This document shows positions 1-8,561 of a stretch of 19,962 nucleotides of DNA, piece by piece. The stretch covers positions 1 through 19,962 of the forward strand of contig WFSH01000049.1 in NCBI GenBank assembly GCA_015486145.1, in the 5' to 3' direction. The stretch is from Mesoaciditogaceae bacterium. GTDB taxonomy: Bacteria; Thermotogota; Thermotogae; Mesoaciditogales; Mesoaciditogaceae. The number at the start of each line of letters is the position of its first letter. Position 1 is the first letter of the stretch. Made by a program: the position numbers and the translations under genes. The notes under the pieces were generated by a model. The model was not told the DNA's origin. It did not search any database and saw only the letters and a program-made list of their open reading frames with translations.

Positions 1-408
1 ATAGAACTCAGACAGATTGGTATAAGAGATGCGGCAAAGTTGGTTGGAGGAATAGGTATGTGCGGTATGCAAACGTGCTGTTCAAGGTTCGAGAGAGATT
101 TTAAAAGCATAACCCTTAAATATGCAAAAGTTCAACAACTGATGATAAATCCGGCAAAGATATCCGGTGCATGTGGCAGATTGCTTTGCTGTTTGGCATA
201 CGAGAATGACACGTATCTTGAGATACTCAAAGATATACCAGATGCTGGGCAAAAAATAAAGTACAAAAATGCCGAGTACATTGTATCTGAGGTTAACATA
301 TTTCATAAAATGCTGAAACTTCAAGCGATGGATGGAAAAATTTTGCTCTTGAGTTTTGGTGATTTTTTGAAAAGCAGGGAGGACTCGGAGTGCAATTTGA
401 GCTCTTAA
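1..408 (+). CDS. ricT: PSP1-domain protein RicT, 3' part (5' end outside window)
   Basis: The open frame runs from base 1 to a TAA at 408, so the N-terminal part of the gene lies outside the window. The visible 135 residues carry the PSP1/RicT signature: GGIGMCGMQTCC at visible residues 16-27, and GACGRLLCCLAYE at 57-69, giving cysteines 21, 26, 27, 58, 63 and 64. In Bacillus RicT (YaaT), cysteines of this kind bind a [4Fe-4S] cluster in the RicA-RicF-RicT complex, which supports RNase Y-dependent mRNA maturation. That complex has not been shown for this organism, and RicA and RicF are not in view. The gene overlaps tgt by 19 bases, so the two are probably translationally coupled. Family assignment is firm; the cellular role is inferred. 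Confidence 0.88.
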   Translation: MELRQIGIRDAAKLVGGIGMCGMQTCCSRFERDFKSITLKYAKVQQLMINPAKISGACGRLLCCLAYENDTYLEILKDIPDAGQKIKYKNAEYIVSEVNIFHKMLKLQAMDGKILLLSFGDFLKSREDSECNLSS

Positions 409-1511
409 AAGTGGATAACGCCGCCAGAGTTGGGAAACTTGTTCTTCCGCACGGGGTGGTTGAAACTCCTGTATTTATGCCAGTGGGAACCAATGGAGCT
501 GTGAAAATGTGTCCTCGCGAGTGTGCAAAACGTGCCGGTACCCAGATAGTGCTTGCGAATGCTTTTCATCTTTACATCAGACCTGGACTGGATGTTATCA
601 AGTCTTTCGGGGGATTGCATAATTTTTCATCTTGGGACATTCCAATATTGACGGACAGTGGTGGATACCAAATTTTCAGCTTGTCTAAGCATGTTAAGGT
701 AGATAACGATGGTGTCACTTTCAAAGCGCCACTTGATGGAACGATTCACAGATTCACTCCCGAAAAAGTTGTGGAAATTCAAGAGGTGATCGGTTCTGAC
801 ATTGCAATGGTTTTAGACGAATGTCTTGCACCTGGAAATGATATGAAAGAGACTGAAACATCCCTAAAACGTACGTCGGATTGGGCAAAACGTGCGCTTG
901 AGTTTCACACGAGGAAAGATCAAGCACTGTTTGGTATAACACAGGGAGGATTTTTCAAGGAAACGAGAGTGATCAGCACCAACGAAATAACTTCTATGCC
1001 ATTTGAAGGTTTTGCAATAGGTGGTTTGAGCGTCGGTGAGGATCTTGAAACGACCTTGAAAATGTTGGATGTCGTAATGCCCCTCATGCCTGCAAACAAG
1101 CCGCGTTACCTCATGGGAGTTGGTGATCCCAAACTCATGCTCGAGGCCGTTGAGCGTGGTGTTGACATGATGGACTGTGTGCTTCCAACTCGCATGGCTC
1201 GCCATGGAGCGGTGTACACATCTCGAGGGAAAATCAACATTCGGGCTTCCGCTTACGCTTTTGACAAATCCCCGCTTGATCCGGAATGTAAGTGTGAAGT
1301 GTGTCAAAATTACTCAAGAGGCTACATTCATCACTTGATAAAGCGCGGAGAATCCACGGGCATGATACTCGCAACGTATCACAACATGTATTTTTTACAT
1401 GAGCTCATGCGAAATTCGAGGAATGCGATACGTGAAGGCAATTTTTCGTCTTTTAAGCGTGATTTTTTGAAACATCTTGACGAATCAGAGAAGCATGTTA
1501 TCGTTGAATGA
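390..1511 (+). CDS. tgt: queuine/preQ1 tRNA-guanine transglycosylase
   Basis: This enzyme exchanges guanine-34 of GUN-anticodon tRNAs for preQ1, the committed step of queuosine insertion. The 373-residue length matches bacterial Tgt. The substrate-binding segment LTDSGGYQIFSLS is at residues 87-99, with the key Asp at 89. GGLSVGE is at 211-217. The segment DCVLPTRMARHG at 262-273 carries the expected nucleophile Asp262. The zinc site is C300-x-C302-x2-C305 with His331 in ATYHNMYF. The GTG start at 390 is preceded by a GGGAGG ribosome site at 378-383 inside ricT, about seven bases away, and overlaps the end of ricT. No other queuosine genes are in view. Confidence 0.96.
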   Translation: MQFELLKVDNAARVGKLVLPHGVVETPVFMPVGTNGAVKMCPRECAKRAGTQIVLANAFHLYIRPGLDVIKSFGGLHNFSSWDIPILTDSGGYQIFSLSKHVKVDNDGVTFKAPLDGTIHRFTPEKVVEIQEVIGSDIAMVLDECLAPGNDMKETETSLKRTSDWAKRALEFHTRKDQALFGITQGGFFKETRVISTNEITSMPFEGFAIGGLSVGEDLETTLKMLDVVMPLMPANKPRYLMGVGDPKLMLEAVERGVDMMDCVLPTRMARHGAVYTSRGKINIRASAYAFDKSPLDPECKCEVCQNYSRGYIHHLIKRGESTGMILATYHNMYFLHELMRNSRNAIREGNFSSFKRDFLKHLDESEKHVIVE

Positions 1512-1538
1512 TGATGTAAAAAGCCAAACAAAAAGGAT

Positions 1539-2561
1539 GTGATCTTTGTGGATAAAGAAGAAGCGATGAAGATACTTTCTGCTATAAGGTATCCAGGATA
1601 TTCGAAGAGCTTGACTGACTTTAAGGTTGTCAAATCCGTTGAGGTTGAAAACAACGTTGTGGAGGTACTTTTGAATCTCGGTACCGCCGATGCCAACAAG
1701 CGCAAAATTATTTTTGATGAGATAAGGGCAAGGTTTGGAGAAAAAGGTGTGGATGTGAAAATATCGACCGTGCAAGAAAAAGGAAGCAAAGTGGAGCAAA
1801 AGCACTATGTCCAGAGTGCCAAAAAACGAATTGCGATTTTAAGCGCAAAAGGTGGGGTTGGGAAGAGCACCTTTTCAGTTTCCTTAACAATTGCCCTTAA
1901 ATTGAGGGGACACAGAGTGGGAATATTCGATGCGGATATGCATGGACCAGATATTCCAAGAATGCTTGGAGTGAACGAGCGTGCAGGTGCGGACAAAGAG
2001 AAAAACAAAATAATTCCAAATGAGAAAAATGGAATTTTTTCGATGTCACTTGGTTACGTTGTCGATCCGGAAACACCGGTTATATGGAAAGGTGCCATGA
2101 TCACCAAAGCGATCGTTGAACTCCTTCAATTTACAGACTGGCCAGTGATGGACTACTTTGTGGTAGATTTACCACCCGGTACGGGGGATGCGGCTTTGAC
2201 GATAAAGCAGAACATGGACGTGGATGGTGCGGTGATAATAACAACGCCAAATCGTTTAGCCGTGGCCGATGCGTTGCGCACCGTGAGTTTTTTTAAACAA
2301 GTTGGCATAAATGTTACAGGGTTTGTTGAGAACATGGGATATTTTATCTGTGACAAGTGTGGTGGGAAATCCTATCCCTTTGGGAAAATGGACCCTAAAG
2401 CGATCGAAGATCAGTTGGGTGTGCCTTCTTTGGGTGTTGTTCCGTTTGAACCTAAAGTCGAAGAGGCAGCTGATGACGGAGAGCTGTTGTCGATTACCGA
2501 TACTGAATTTTTCAGCGTCATGGATTCTATAGCCGAAAAAATCGAAAAAGAATTAAGTTAA
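1539..2561 (+). CDS. mrp: Mrp/ApbC-type Fe-S cluster carrier P-loop ATPase
   Basis: This is a 340-residue protein with an N-terminal MIP18/DUF59 domain (about residues 5-80) followed by a ParA/MinD-like ATPase of the Mrp/ApbC/Nbp35 family. The deviant Walker A KGGVGKST is at 104-111, DADMHGPDIPRMLG at 132-144, the VVDLPPGTGD Walker B region at 208-217, and the cluster-binding CDKC pair at 271-274. Such proteins bind a [4Fe-4S] cluster at the CxxC of a dimer and pass it to apo-proteins, a need that fits a genome encoding Fe-S-rich hydrogenase proteins. GTG at 1539 gives the longest frame. A second in-frame GTG at 1548 (VDKEEAMKIL) is better spaced from the AAAGGA ribosome site at 1532-1537, so the true start may be 1548. 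Confidence 0.93.
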   Translation: MIFVDKEEAMKILSAIRYPGYSKSLTDFKVVKSVEVENNVVEVLLNLGTADANKRKIIFDEIRARFGEKGVDVKISTVQEKGSKVEQKHYVQSAKKRIAILSAKGGVGKSTFSVSLTIALKLRGHRVGIFDADMHGPDIPRMLGVNERAGADKEKNKIIPNEKNGIFSMSLGYVVDPETPVIWKGAMITKAIVELLQFTDWPVMDYFVVDLPPGTGDAALTIKQNMDVDGAVIITTPNRLAVADALRTVSFFKQVGINVTGFVENMGYFICDKCGGKSYPFGKMDPKAIEDQLGVPSLGVVPFEPKVEEAADDGELLSITDTEFFSVMDSIAEKIEKELS

Positions 2562-2567
2562 AGGAGG
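2561..2567 (+). promoter_or_regulatory. Shine-Dalgarno site that favours a TTG start for proS
   Basis: AAGGAGG begins at the final base of the mrp stop codon. It is only 2 bases from the ATG at 2570 but 8 bases from the in-frame TTG at 2576. Normal spacing therefore favours TTG. Initiation there would give a protein starting MRWSKLYAPTLKE, which resembles the usual bacterial ProRS N-terminus. Confidence 0.7.
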
Positions 2568-2575
2568 TAATGACT

Positions 2576-4294
2576 TTGCGCTGGTCAAAACTTTACGCTC
2601 CAACACTTAAAGAACCTCCTTCAGACGCAGATGTAAAAAGTCAAGAATTGTTAATACGTGGTGGTTTTATAAAAAAAACGGCGGCAGGAGTTTATTCGTA
2701 TTTACCGTTGGGCTTCAAGGTTCTCGAAAAAATAACGCGTATCGTTCGCGAAGAAATGAATGCCATTGGATGTATGGAGCTGCTGATGCCCATAATGCAA
2801 CCTGCAGAGATCTGGAAAATCACCGGAAGATGGGAAGATTATGGACCGGAAATGGTTAAATTCAAGGATCGCAACAAGCGTGAATTCACACTTGGTCCAA
2901 CTCATGAAGAGATGATCACAACACTTGTCAAAGGTGAATTGAGATCGTACAAACAGCTGCCGGTGATCCTTTATCAAATAAACACAAAATATCGTGACGA
3001 GATAAGACCAAGGTTCGGTCTCCTAAGAGCAAGAGAATTTATAATGAAAGATGCGTACAGTTTTCATGCAAGTGACAAATCTCTTGATGAAACTTACGAA
3101 GATATGTACGGCGCCTATTCTAAAATATGTGAACGCATGGGCCTGAAATACTTTGCAGTTGAGGCCGATACAGGCGCAATAGGTGGGAATAATTCCCATG
3201 AGTTTACCGTTATAGCAAAAAATGGGGAGTCCAATATACTCTTCTGTGAAAAATGCGGGTATGCCGCGACTGATGAAAAAGCTGAATATAAACCAAACTA
3301 TCCGGAGTCCAAAGAAGAGTTGAAAGAACTTGAACTTGTAAAAACACCGGGCACGAAAACGGTGGAAGATGTGGCCAAATTTCTCAACGTTCCCAAAGAA
3401 AAAATCGTCAAATCCATGGTGTACAACGGGAGAAATGGAATCATCATGGTTTTAATACGCGGGGACCTTGAGGTGAAGGAATCTAAGCTGAGGGCATATT
3501 TTGCCGATCAAACTCTTAGAAGGGCTTCCGCCGAAGAGATATTGTCTTCCATGAAAATCCCCGTTGGATTTCTTGGACCTGTGAACGTGGGATATCCTGT
3601 ATTTGCCGATTTGTCCGTTAAAAACATGCGAAATTACGTGGTTGGAGGTATGAAAGAGGGATTTCATTATGTGAATGTCAACCACGGTAGGGATTTTAAA
3701 GTTTCAGCTTGGATAGATGTAAAAACCGTTACAGAGGGGGATCTTTGTCCCAAGTGTGCTCACCCTTTAAAGATGAAAAGGGGAATAGAAGTGGGGCAGA
3801 TATTCAAACTCGGGACAAAGTACTCGGAAAAGTTGAACGCGTTTTATGTTGATTCCAATGGTTCCCCAAAGCCGTTTATAATGGGATGTTATGGTTGGGG
3901 AGTGAGTCGGACAATGGCGGCTGTAGTGGAGCAATTTTACGATGAAAACGGCATAGTGTGGCCAAAAAGTATTGCACCTTTTGAAGTGGTGGTTACCGTG
4001 GTCAATGTCACCGACTCAAAACAGTTGAAAATCGGGAATGACATTTATGAAAAGTTGTTGGCAAATGGAATGGACGTGATTCTTGATGATCGGGAAGTAT
4101 CCGCTGGATTTAAGTTCAAAGATGCAGATTTAATAGGCATTCCCATTAGAATAACGGTTGGAAAATCCATAAAAAACGGAGAAATCGAGATAAAGTTGAG
4201 AAATTCAAAAGACGTGGTGAAAGTTCAACTTGAGGCTAAATACGACAAAGTACTTGAAACGGCGAAAAAGATGCTGAACACTTACAAGCCGTGA
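2576..4294 (+). CDS. proS: prolyl-tRNA synthetase, bacterial (ProS type 1)
   Basis: This class II synthetase charges tRNA-Pro. With the ATG at 2570 it is 574 residues; with the TTG at 2576 preferred here it is 572, close to the E. coli-type enzyme. In the longer numbering, LGPTHEE is at 108-114. Motif 2 lies around RDEIRPRFGLLRAREFIMKD (142-161). A YbaK-like editing insertion spans about 225-400 (for example TPGTKTVEDVAKFLNVPKEK at 259-278). Motif 3 is GCYGWGVSRTMAAVVEQ at 439-455, and the anticodon-binding domain follows from about 470. Two CxxC pairs (226-229 and 393-396) flank the insertion and could bind metal. The editing domain suggests the full bacterial enzyme with hydrolysis of Ala-tRNA-Pro, not the short archaeal-like form. 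It sits 14 bases after mrp. Confidence 0.95.
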   Translation: MRWSKLYAPTLKEPPSDADVKSQELLIRGGFIKKTAAGVYSYLPLGFKVLEKITRIVREEMNAIGCMELLMPIMQPAEIWKITGRWEDYGPEMVKFKDRNKREFTLGPTHEEMITTLVKGELRSYKQLPVILYQINTKYRDEIRPRFGLLRAREFIMKDAYSFHASDKSLDETYEDMYGAYSKICERMGLKYFAVEADTGAIGGNNSHEFTVIAKNGESNILFCEKCGYAATDEKAEYKPNYPESKEELKELELVKTPGTKTVEDVAKFLNVPKEKIVKSMVYNGRNGIIMVLIRGDLEVKESKLRAYFADQTLRRASAEEILSSMKIPVGFLGPVNVGYPVFADLSVKNMRNYVVGGMKEGFHYVNVNHGRDFKVSAWIDVKTVTEGDLCPKCAHPLKMKRGIEVGQIFKLGTKYSEKLNAFYVDSNGSPKPFIMGCYGWGVSRTMAAVVEQFYDENGIVWPKSIAPFEVVVTVVNVTDSKQLKIGNDIYEKLLANGMDVILDDREVSAGFKFKDADLIGIPIRITVGKSIKNGEIEIKLRNSKDVVKVQLEAKYDKVLETAKKMLNTYKP

Positions 4295-4307
4295 TACTTT
4301 AAGTGGT

Positions 4308-5645
4308 ATGAATAAAATTCTCGATTTTCTGAACAGAATAACTCCGGAGTACCTTTTACTCGGAACTTTCGCAATTTTAATTGTAACTGGTACGTTGTTG
4401 CTTATGACACCGGACTTTACCACGCACGGTATAACAGCGATCAATGCCTTGTTCACATCAACGTCTGCGGCGTGTGTAACGGGATTGATAGTGGTGGACA
4501 CTCCACACGCTTTCACCTTTTGGGGCCAGCTGGTTATATTGATGCTCATACAAATAGGTGGCCTCGGGGTTATGACACTTACGACTTTCTTTGCCGTGCT
4601 TTCGGGAAGGCGTATTACTCTTCGAGACAGAATAATAGTGGCCAGTACCCTGAATGTTAATCGCTACGGTGGAATTATAAGATTGTTGGTGGCCGTGGTG
4701 AGATACACGTTTTTGATCGAATCAGCCGGAGCAATGATACTCTTTTTTAAATTTTATCAGTACTTTCCACATCGCCCTTGGTATGCGTTGTGGCAATCGA
4801 TCTTCCATTCCGTATCGGCATTTTGTAACGCTGGGTTTTCACTTTTTTCGAATAACTTGGAAAATTTCACAAACGATCCTTTGATAAACATCACGATCAT
4901 GGCTTTGATAGTTTTGGGTGGCTTGGGTTTTGTCGTGCTTTCAGAGATCGATTTCAACAACAGACCAAGGTGGAAAAAATTTTCTTTGACGACCAAAGTG
5001 GTGTTGTCAACGACCGCCTTTTTGATCGTTTCAGGGTTTGCAATACTCATGGCTGTAAATTACTCGTATTTGCACACCAAAATGGGAGTTGGCACGATAG
5101 CGTGGATAAGTCTTTTTCAGGCGGTAACGCCAAGAACAGCTGGTTTTGACACATATCCAATTTCACATTTGCCGGTGGCTTCTCAATTGGTTATAATCGT
5201 TTTGATGTTCATTGGTGGTTCCCCAGGTTCAACGGCCGGCGGAATAAAGACGACGACATTTGCCACGATTCTTTTGAGAACGGTTGGCTTTTTTCGTGGC
5301 AAAGACGAGTTTGGCTTTTTGGGAAAGCGGATCTCCCACTCGTCATTCCGAAAAAGCGTGTCGGTGTTTTTCTTGAGTCTTTTTACGATCCTGTCGGGCC
5401 TCTTTATGTTGACTCTCACAGATCCGAATATGGCGTTTAAGTCCCTGTTGTTTGAGGTATTCAGCGCCTTTGGTACCGTGGGTCTCGATTTGGGAGTTTC
5501 GTCTTCGTTGAGTAGCGCTGGGAAATTCATAATAGTGCTCATGATGTACGTTGGAAGGATGGGAATCGTCACGGTTTTTGCAATTTTCTTAAAACGAAGG
5601 ATAACTCACTACTCTTATCCAAATGAAGACATCATGATAGGGTAA
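4308..5645 (+). CDS. ktrB: KtrB/TrkH-type potassium channel subunit
   Basis: This is a 445-residue integral membrane protein with the four-fold M1-P-M2 arrangement of the SKT (Trk/Ktr/HKT) superfamily. The four filter segments, each with the expected glycine, are visible: CVTGL (Gly59), CNAGF (Gly176), RTAGF (Gly279) and TVGLD (Gly392). The intramembrane loop motif IGGSPGSTAGGIKTT lies at 302-316. The KtrB-type Arg in the last helix appears as YVGRMGIV at 414-421. It forms the K+ (often Na+-coupled) conducting dimer gated by the adjacent ktrA product. KtrB is preferred over TrkH because the partner has a single RCK unit. The ATG lies 13 bases after proS with a weak ribosome site. Confidence 0.93.
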   Translation: MNKILDFLNRITPEYLLLGTFAILIVTGTLLLMTPDFTTHGITAINALFTSTSAACVTGLIVVDTPHAFTFWGQLVILMLIQIGGLGVMTLTTFFAVLSGRRITLRDRIIVASTLNVNRYGGIIRLLVAVVRYTFLIESAGAMILFFKFYQYFPHRPWYALWQSIFHSVSAFCNAGFSLFSNNLENFTNDPLINITIMALIVLGGLGFVVLSEIDFNNRPRWKKFSLTTKVVLSTTAFLIVSGFAILMAVNYSYLHTKMGVGTIAWISLFQAVTPRTAGFDTYPISHLPVASQLVIIVLMFIGGSPGSTAGGIKTTTFATILLRTVGFFRGKDEFGFLGKRISHSSFRKSVSVFFLSLFTILSGLFMLTLTDPNMAFKSLLFEVFSAFGTVGLDLGVSSSLSSAGKFIIVLMMYVGRMGIVTVFAIFLKRRITHYSYPNEDIMIG

Positions 5646-5659
5646 CAAGGAGGATTTTT

Positions 5660-6325
5660 ATGGCAAATCAATACGTTGTGATCGGATTGGGTGAATTTGG
5701 GAAAAACATAGCCAAAGCGCTTCAAGATATAGGAAAGGAAGTGTTGGCCATTGACAATTCGGAAGAAGTGGTACAAAATCTCTCTTCTGAATTAACGTAT
5801 GTAGTTAAAGCGGATGCAACTTCACAGGAAGCTTTGAATGCCCTTGGAGTCAAAAATTTTGATGTTTCCATCGTGAGTGTGGGTGGAAAAGACGTTCAAG
5901 CGTCAATTCTTATAAGTTTAATACTCAAAGACATGAAAATTCCAAAAATAGTTGCAAGGGCGAGTAACGAACTTCACGGAAGGGTTTTGGAAAAAATAGG
6001 CGTGGATGTAGTGGTTTATCCTGAAAAGGAAATGGCAATAAATTTGGCAAACAAGCTTTCCATGCCAAATGTGGTGGATAGAGCGCCTGTTGCGGGTAAC
6101 TACAAAATATACGAGATCAAGGCTCCAAAATCTTTTAACGGAAAGAGTTTGAAAGACCTTCAACTCAACAAGCGATATGAAATGACGATAATGCTAACAA
6201 AGAAAGAAAACACGATAAGTTTTCCCTCGGCGGATACGACGATTTCTGACGATGAAACTTTGATCGTGCTCAGCACGGATGAGGGAATGAGAGCTTTTGC
6301 GGAGGATAACGGTGGCGATGTTTGA
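5660..6325 (+). CDS. ktrA: KtrA, RCK-domain regulatory subunit of K+ uptake
   Basis: This is a 221-residue cytosolic RCK protein. The TrkA_N Rossmann fold has a GLGEFG loop at residues 9-14 and an acidic strand end (AIDNS, Asp32) for nucleotide ribose binding. The TrkA_C domain covers about 140-215. KtrA rings bind ATP, ADP or NAD(H) and gate KtrB. A single N/C unit of this size is KtrA-like; the TrkA of proteobacteria carries two. A strong AAGGAGG ribosome site lies six bases before the ATG and 14 bases separate it from ktrB, so the pair is a bicistronic Ktr system. Confidence 0.95.
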   Translation: MANQYVVIGLGEFGKNIAKALQDIGKEVLAIDNSEEVVQNLSSELTYVVKADATSQEALNALGVKNFDVSIVSVGGKDVQASILISLILKDMKIPKIVARASNELHGRVLEKIGVDVVVYPEKEMAINLANKLSMPNVVDRAPVAGNYKIYEIKAPKSFNGKSLKDLQLNKRYEMTIMLTKKENTISFPSADTTISDDETLIVLSTDEGMRAFAEDNGGDV

Positions 6326-7190
6326 TTTTTTGAGAAAGGGTTTGAAGAAAACCAAACAAGGATTTTTAGGACGTGCCATTTCCATACTCAAAGGTGGAGC
6401 AACATCTGAGAAATTGGAAGAAATTCAAGAACTGCTTTTACTTTCAGACGTTGGTCCCGAAACATCCGAGTACATCGTTGAAAGTTTGAGAAAGAGTAAA
6501 AGTGATCCCGTGGAACTTTTAAGAAATACTCTTATCGAACTTTTGGGAGTTGATGAACATCTGAACTTTTCACCAACCCCTCCAACCGTTTACACTCTTG
6601 TTGGAGTAAATGGATCGGGTAAGACCACGACGGCTGGGAAGCTCGCGTGGCGTTTCAAAAAAGATGGTAAACGTGTTGTTTTAGGAGCTGCCGATACCTT
6701 TAGGGCTGCGGCGATTGAACAACTCAAAGAGTGGGGGAAACGTGCAGATGTGCCCGTAATAGCTCATCAAATGGGAGCTGATGTGGGTGCCGTTGCTTAC
6801 GATGCGGTAAAGCATGCCATGTCAAATGATCTCGATCTCGTTATCGTTGATACTGCTGGCCGTTTACACACAAAGGATAATCTTATGAGAGAGTTGGAAA
6901 AAATACACAAAGTTATCAAAAAATTGTTGCCCGAACAACCCGCAGAAACTCTGTTGGTCCTCGATGCCACTATAGGACAAAATGCCATACAGCAAGCGCG
7001 TATTTTTGATAAAAGTGTTGGTGTTACAGGTATAGCTCTTACCAAACTTGACGGAACCGCGAAAGGCGGGATGATCTTTTCGATAAAAAAGGAACTTGGA
7101 ATACCGGTAAAACTCATCGGCGTTGGTGAGAAAATAGAGGATCTTAGAGATTTCAACGCCTTTGATTTTGTCGATGCTTTGTTGGAGTAA
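6312..7190 (+). CDS. ftsY: FtsY, signal recognition particle receptor GTPase
   Basis: FtsY docks SRP-ribosome complexes at the membrane. From the GTG at 6312 the protein has 292 residues, with a short N domain and almost no acidic A domain. GTPase motifs are G1 GVNGSGKTT at 98-106, G3 DTAGRL at 180-185 and G4 TKLDGTAKGG at 244-253. The GGAGG at 6301-6305 is six bases from GTG 6312 and twelve from the alternative ATG 6318 (MFDFLRKGLKK), so GTG is preferred but ATG cannot be excluded. The start overlaps the end of ktrA. It is distinguished from Ffh by the absence of the Met-rich M domain. Confidence 0.94.
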   Translation: MAMFDFLRKGLKKTKQGFLGRAISILKGGATSEKLEEIQELLLLSDVGPETSEYIVESLRKSKSDPVELLRNTLIELLGVDEHLNFSPTPPTVYTLVGVNGSGKTTTAGKLAWRFKKDGKRVVLGAADTFRAAAIEQLKEWGKRADVPVIAHQMGADVGAVAYDAVKHAMSNDLDLVIVDTAGRLHTKDNLMRELEKIHKVIKKLLPEQPAETLLVLDATIGQNAIQQARIFDKSVGVTGIALTKLDGTAKGGMIFSIKKELGIPVKLIGVGEKIEDLRDFNAFDFVDALLE

Positions 7191-7195
7191 AAATC

Positions 7196-8200
7196 ATGAG
7201 CAAAACACTTTCACTTTATTTAAAAAGGCTTATGACAGAAGAAGGAGAGAATCTTTTGCATCTCGCCGGAATTATAAGAAGATATTCAGAAGGCGGTTGG
7301 ACTAAAAAAAAACTTCAAGTTGCCCTTGATATGATTCAGCCTGGACTTGGTGAAATATCCAAAACGATTGATATGGATTTTAACGTTGTCAATGTGGAAG
7401 AACTTTCGAAGAAAAGTGGCATTCCTTTATCAGAATTAAGCGTAATTGCCATGGTGTTAAATCCACAAATGTATTTCCCGATGGATAAAGGAACTGTGGA
7501 GATATCGAAAGGTGAAGGTATCCAAACGGATAATTACTTAAAATTCATCAAGGGATGGAGAAAATTTCTCAAAGATCATTCAGAGTATGCGGATGATTTT
7601 CTCGATCTTTATTTGGTGCTTTTTGGTAAAAGAGATGAGTTGATGTCGGACAGCTCCGTGGTTTTTGAATTGATCTCTATGGTAAAAGATGTTGACTTTC
7701 TTTCTTTGAATGAAAAAACGGTAAAAGATTTCAGGGACATTTACGACCGGCTCCTCCCTTTAGACAAAGAAAAAGTTTCCAATTCGATAAACGATCCTTA
7801 TGTCAAAGGTGTGCTTCTAAAGCCGATGAACACCAAACTTGTTGTGGATGGAAGCAATGTGGCCATGGTGAAATCTCTTTACCCCGATCTCGAGAACATC
7901 TTTTTGGCTTTCAAGTTGATTGGGAAGATGAAAAAAGTTCCGTGGCCGTTCAGAATAGTCTTTGATGCGAATTTTATTTACAAACTCAGGGGCTCTCAAG
8001 TAGCAACTTTTAAAAACAGATTTTTAAAAGATCCGAGAATTTCTTTCCATTCTCCTGCCGATGAAAGAATACTTGAAATTGCCACCCTCGGGCCTTCTTG
8101 TATCCTGACTAACGACCGTTATCTTGAATACCCAAAGGTGAGAGCGATCATGTTGAGATTTGATGGAAAGCGAGTCTGGGAAGATCGGAAGACAGCATAG
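7196..8200 (+). CDS. uncharacterised protein with C-terminal NYN/Zc3h12a-like (PIN-fold) ribonuclease domain
   Basis: This is a 334-residue cytosolic protein. Residues 1-210 look mainly helical and are not recognised. Residues 213-330 carry what looks like a PIN-like NYN nuclease core: strand plus Asp in KLVVDGSNVAM (Asp218), RIVFDANF (Asp257), SPADERILEIA (Asp289) and CILTNDRYLEYP (Asp307). This pattern of four spaced acidic residues with the (S/T)NDR(Y/F) ending is that of Zc3h12a-type endoribonucleases, so a metal-dependent RNase acting on RNA is a reasonable inference; no substrate can be named. A GGAG ribosome site inside the ftsY stop region lies eight bases before the ATG, and the gene is five bases after ftsY, so it should be cotranscribed with the translation and secretion genes. 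Confidence 0.72.
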   Translation: MSKTLSLYLKRLMTEEGENLLHLAGIIRRYSEGGWTKKKLQVALDMIQPGLGEISKTIDMDFNVVNVEELSKKSGIPLSELSVIAMVLNPQMYFPMDKGTVEISKGEGIQTDNYLKFIKGWRKFLKDHSEYADDFLDLYLVLFGKRDELMSDSSVVFELISMVKDVDFLSLNEKTVKDFRDIYDRLLPLDKEKVSNSINDPYVKGVLLKPMNTKLVVDGSNVAMVKSLYPDLENIFLAFKLIGKMKKVPWPFRIVFDANFIYKLRGSQVATFKNRFLKDPRISFHSPADERILEIATLGPSCILTNDRYLEYPKVRAIMLRFDGKRVWEDRKTA

Positions 8201-8224
8201 AATAATAACTTGGGAGGCGGTAAG

Positions 8225-8554
8225 ATGTTTCAAAATGTGAATCTTCTTGAAAGCGCTATGAACGTTGCAACGCTTAACGCACAAGTGATATCAAACAACA
8301 TTGCAAATGCCAGCACGCCTAATTTTAAAGCGAGTTATGTGATTGCGCAAGTACACGGTGATTCAAAAGATCCAAAATACGTAACTGCTAAGGTGATTAA
8401 AGATAACTCCACTTCTATAAGTAACGATGGAAACAACGTTGATGTTAACACTCAAATGGCACTTTTGGCTGAAAACACGATAAAATATGAGGTGTTGACA
8501 AGGCTTGCCTCTATGAATTTTAAAAGGTATGCCGATGTTTTGAAGGGAGTGTGA
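8225..8554 (+). CDS. flgB: flagellar basal-body rod protein FlgB
   Basis: FlgB is a proximal rod subunit exported by the flagellar type III system. The rod-family N-terminal signature is clear: LNAQVISNNIANASTPNFK at residues 18-36, with the C-terminal helix LAENTIKYEVLTRLASMNFK near residue 80. At 109 residues it is shorter than the usual ~130, with the loss in the variable middle. The ATG at 8225 is chosen because GGGAGG at 8212-8217 lies seven bases before it; an in-frame TTG at 8210 would precede the ribosome site. It is the first of three consecutive rod-region genes. Confidence 0.9.
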   Translation: MFQNVNLLESAMNVATLNAQVISNNIANASTPNFKASYVIAQVHGDSKDPKYVTAKVIKDNSTSISNDGNNVDVNTQMALLAENTIKYEVLTRLASMNFKRYADVLKGV

Positions 8555-8561
8555 TGTTTGG

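Noticed and set aside
864..1307. 147-codon minus-strand frame inside tgt
   Set aside because: It is antisense to catalytic and zinc-site codons of tgt, with no ribosome site and no family resemblance.
8198..8203. TAGAAT as a -10 element for flgB
   Set aside because: No acceptable -35 at 16-18 bases upstream (TCTGGG at 17) and no extended -10, so it is probably chance.
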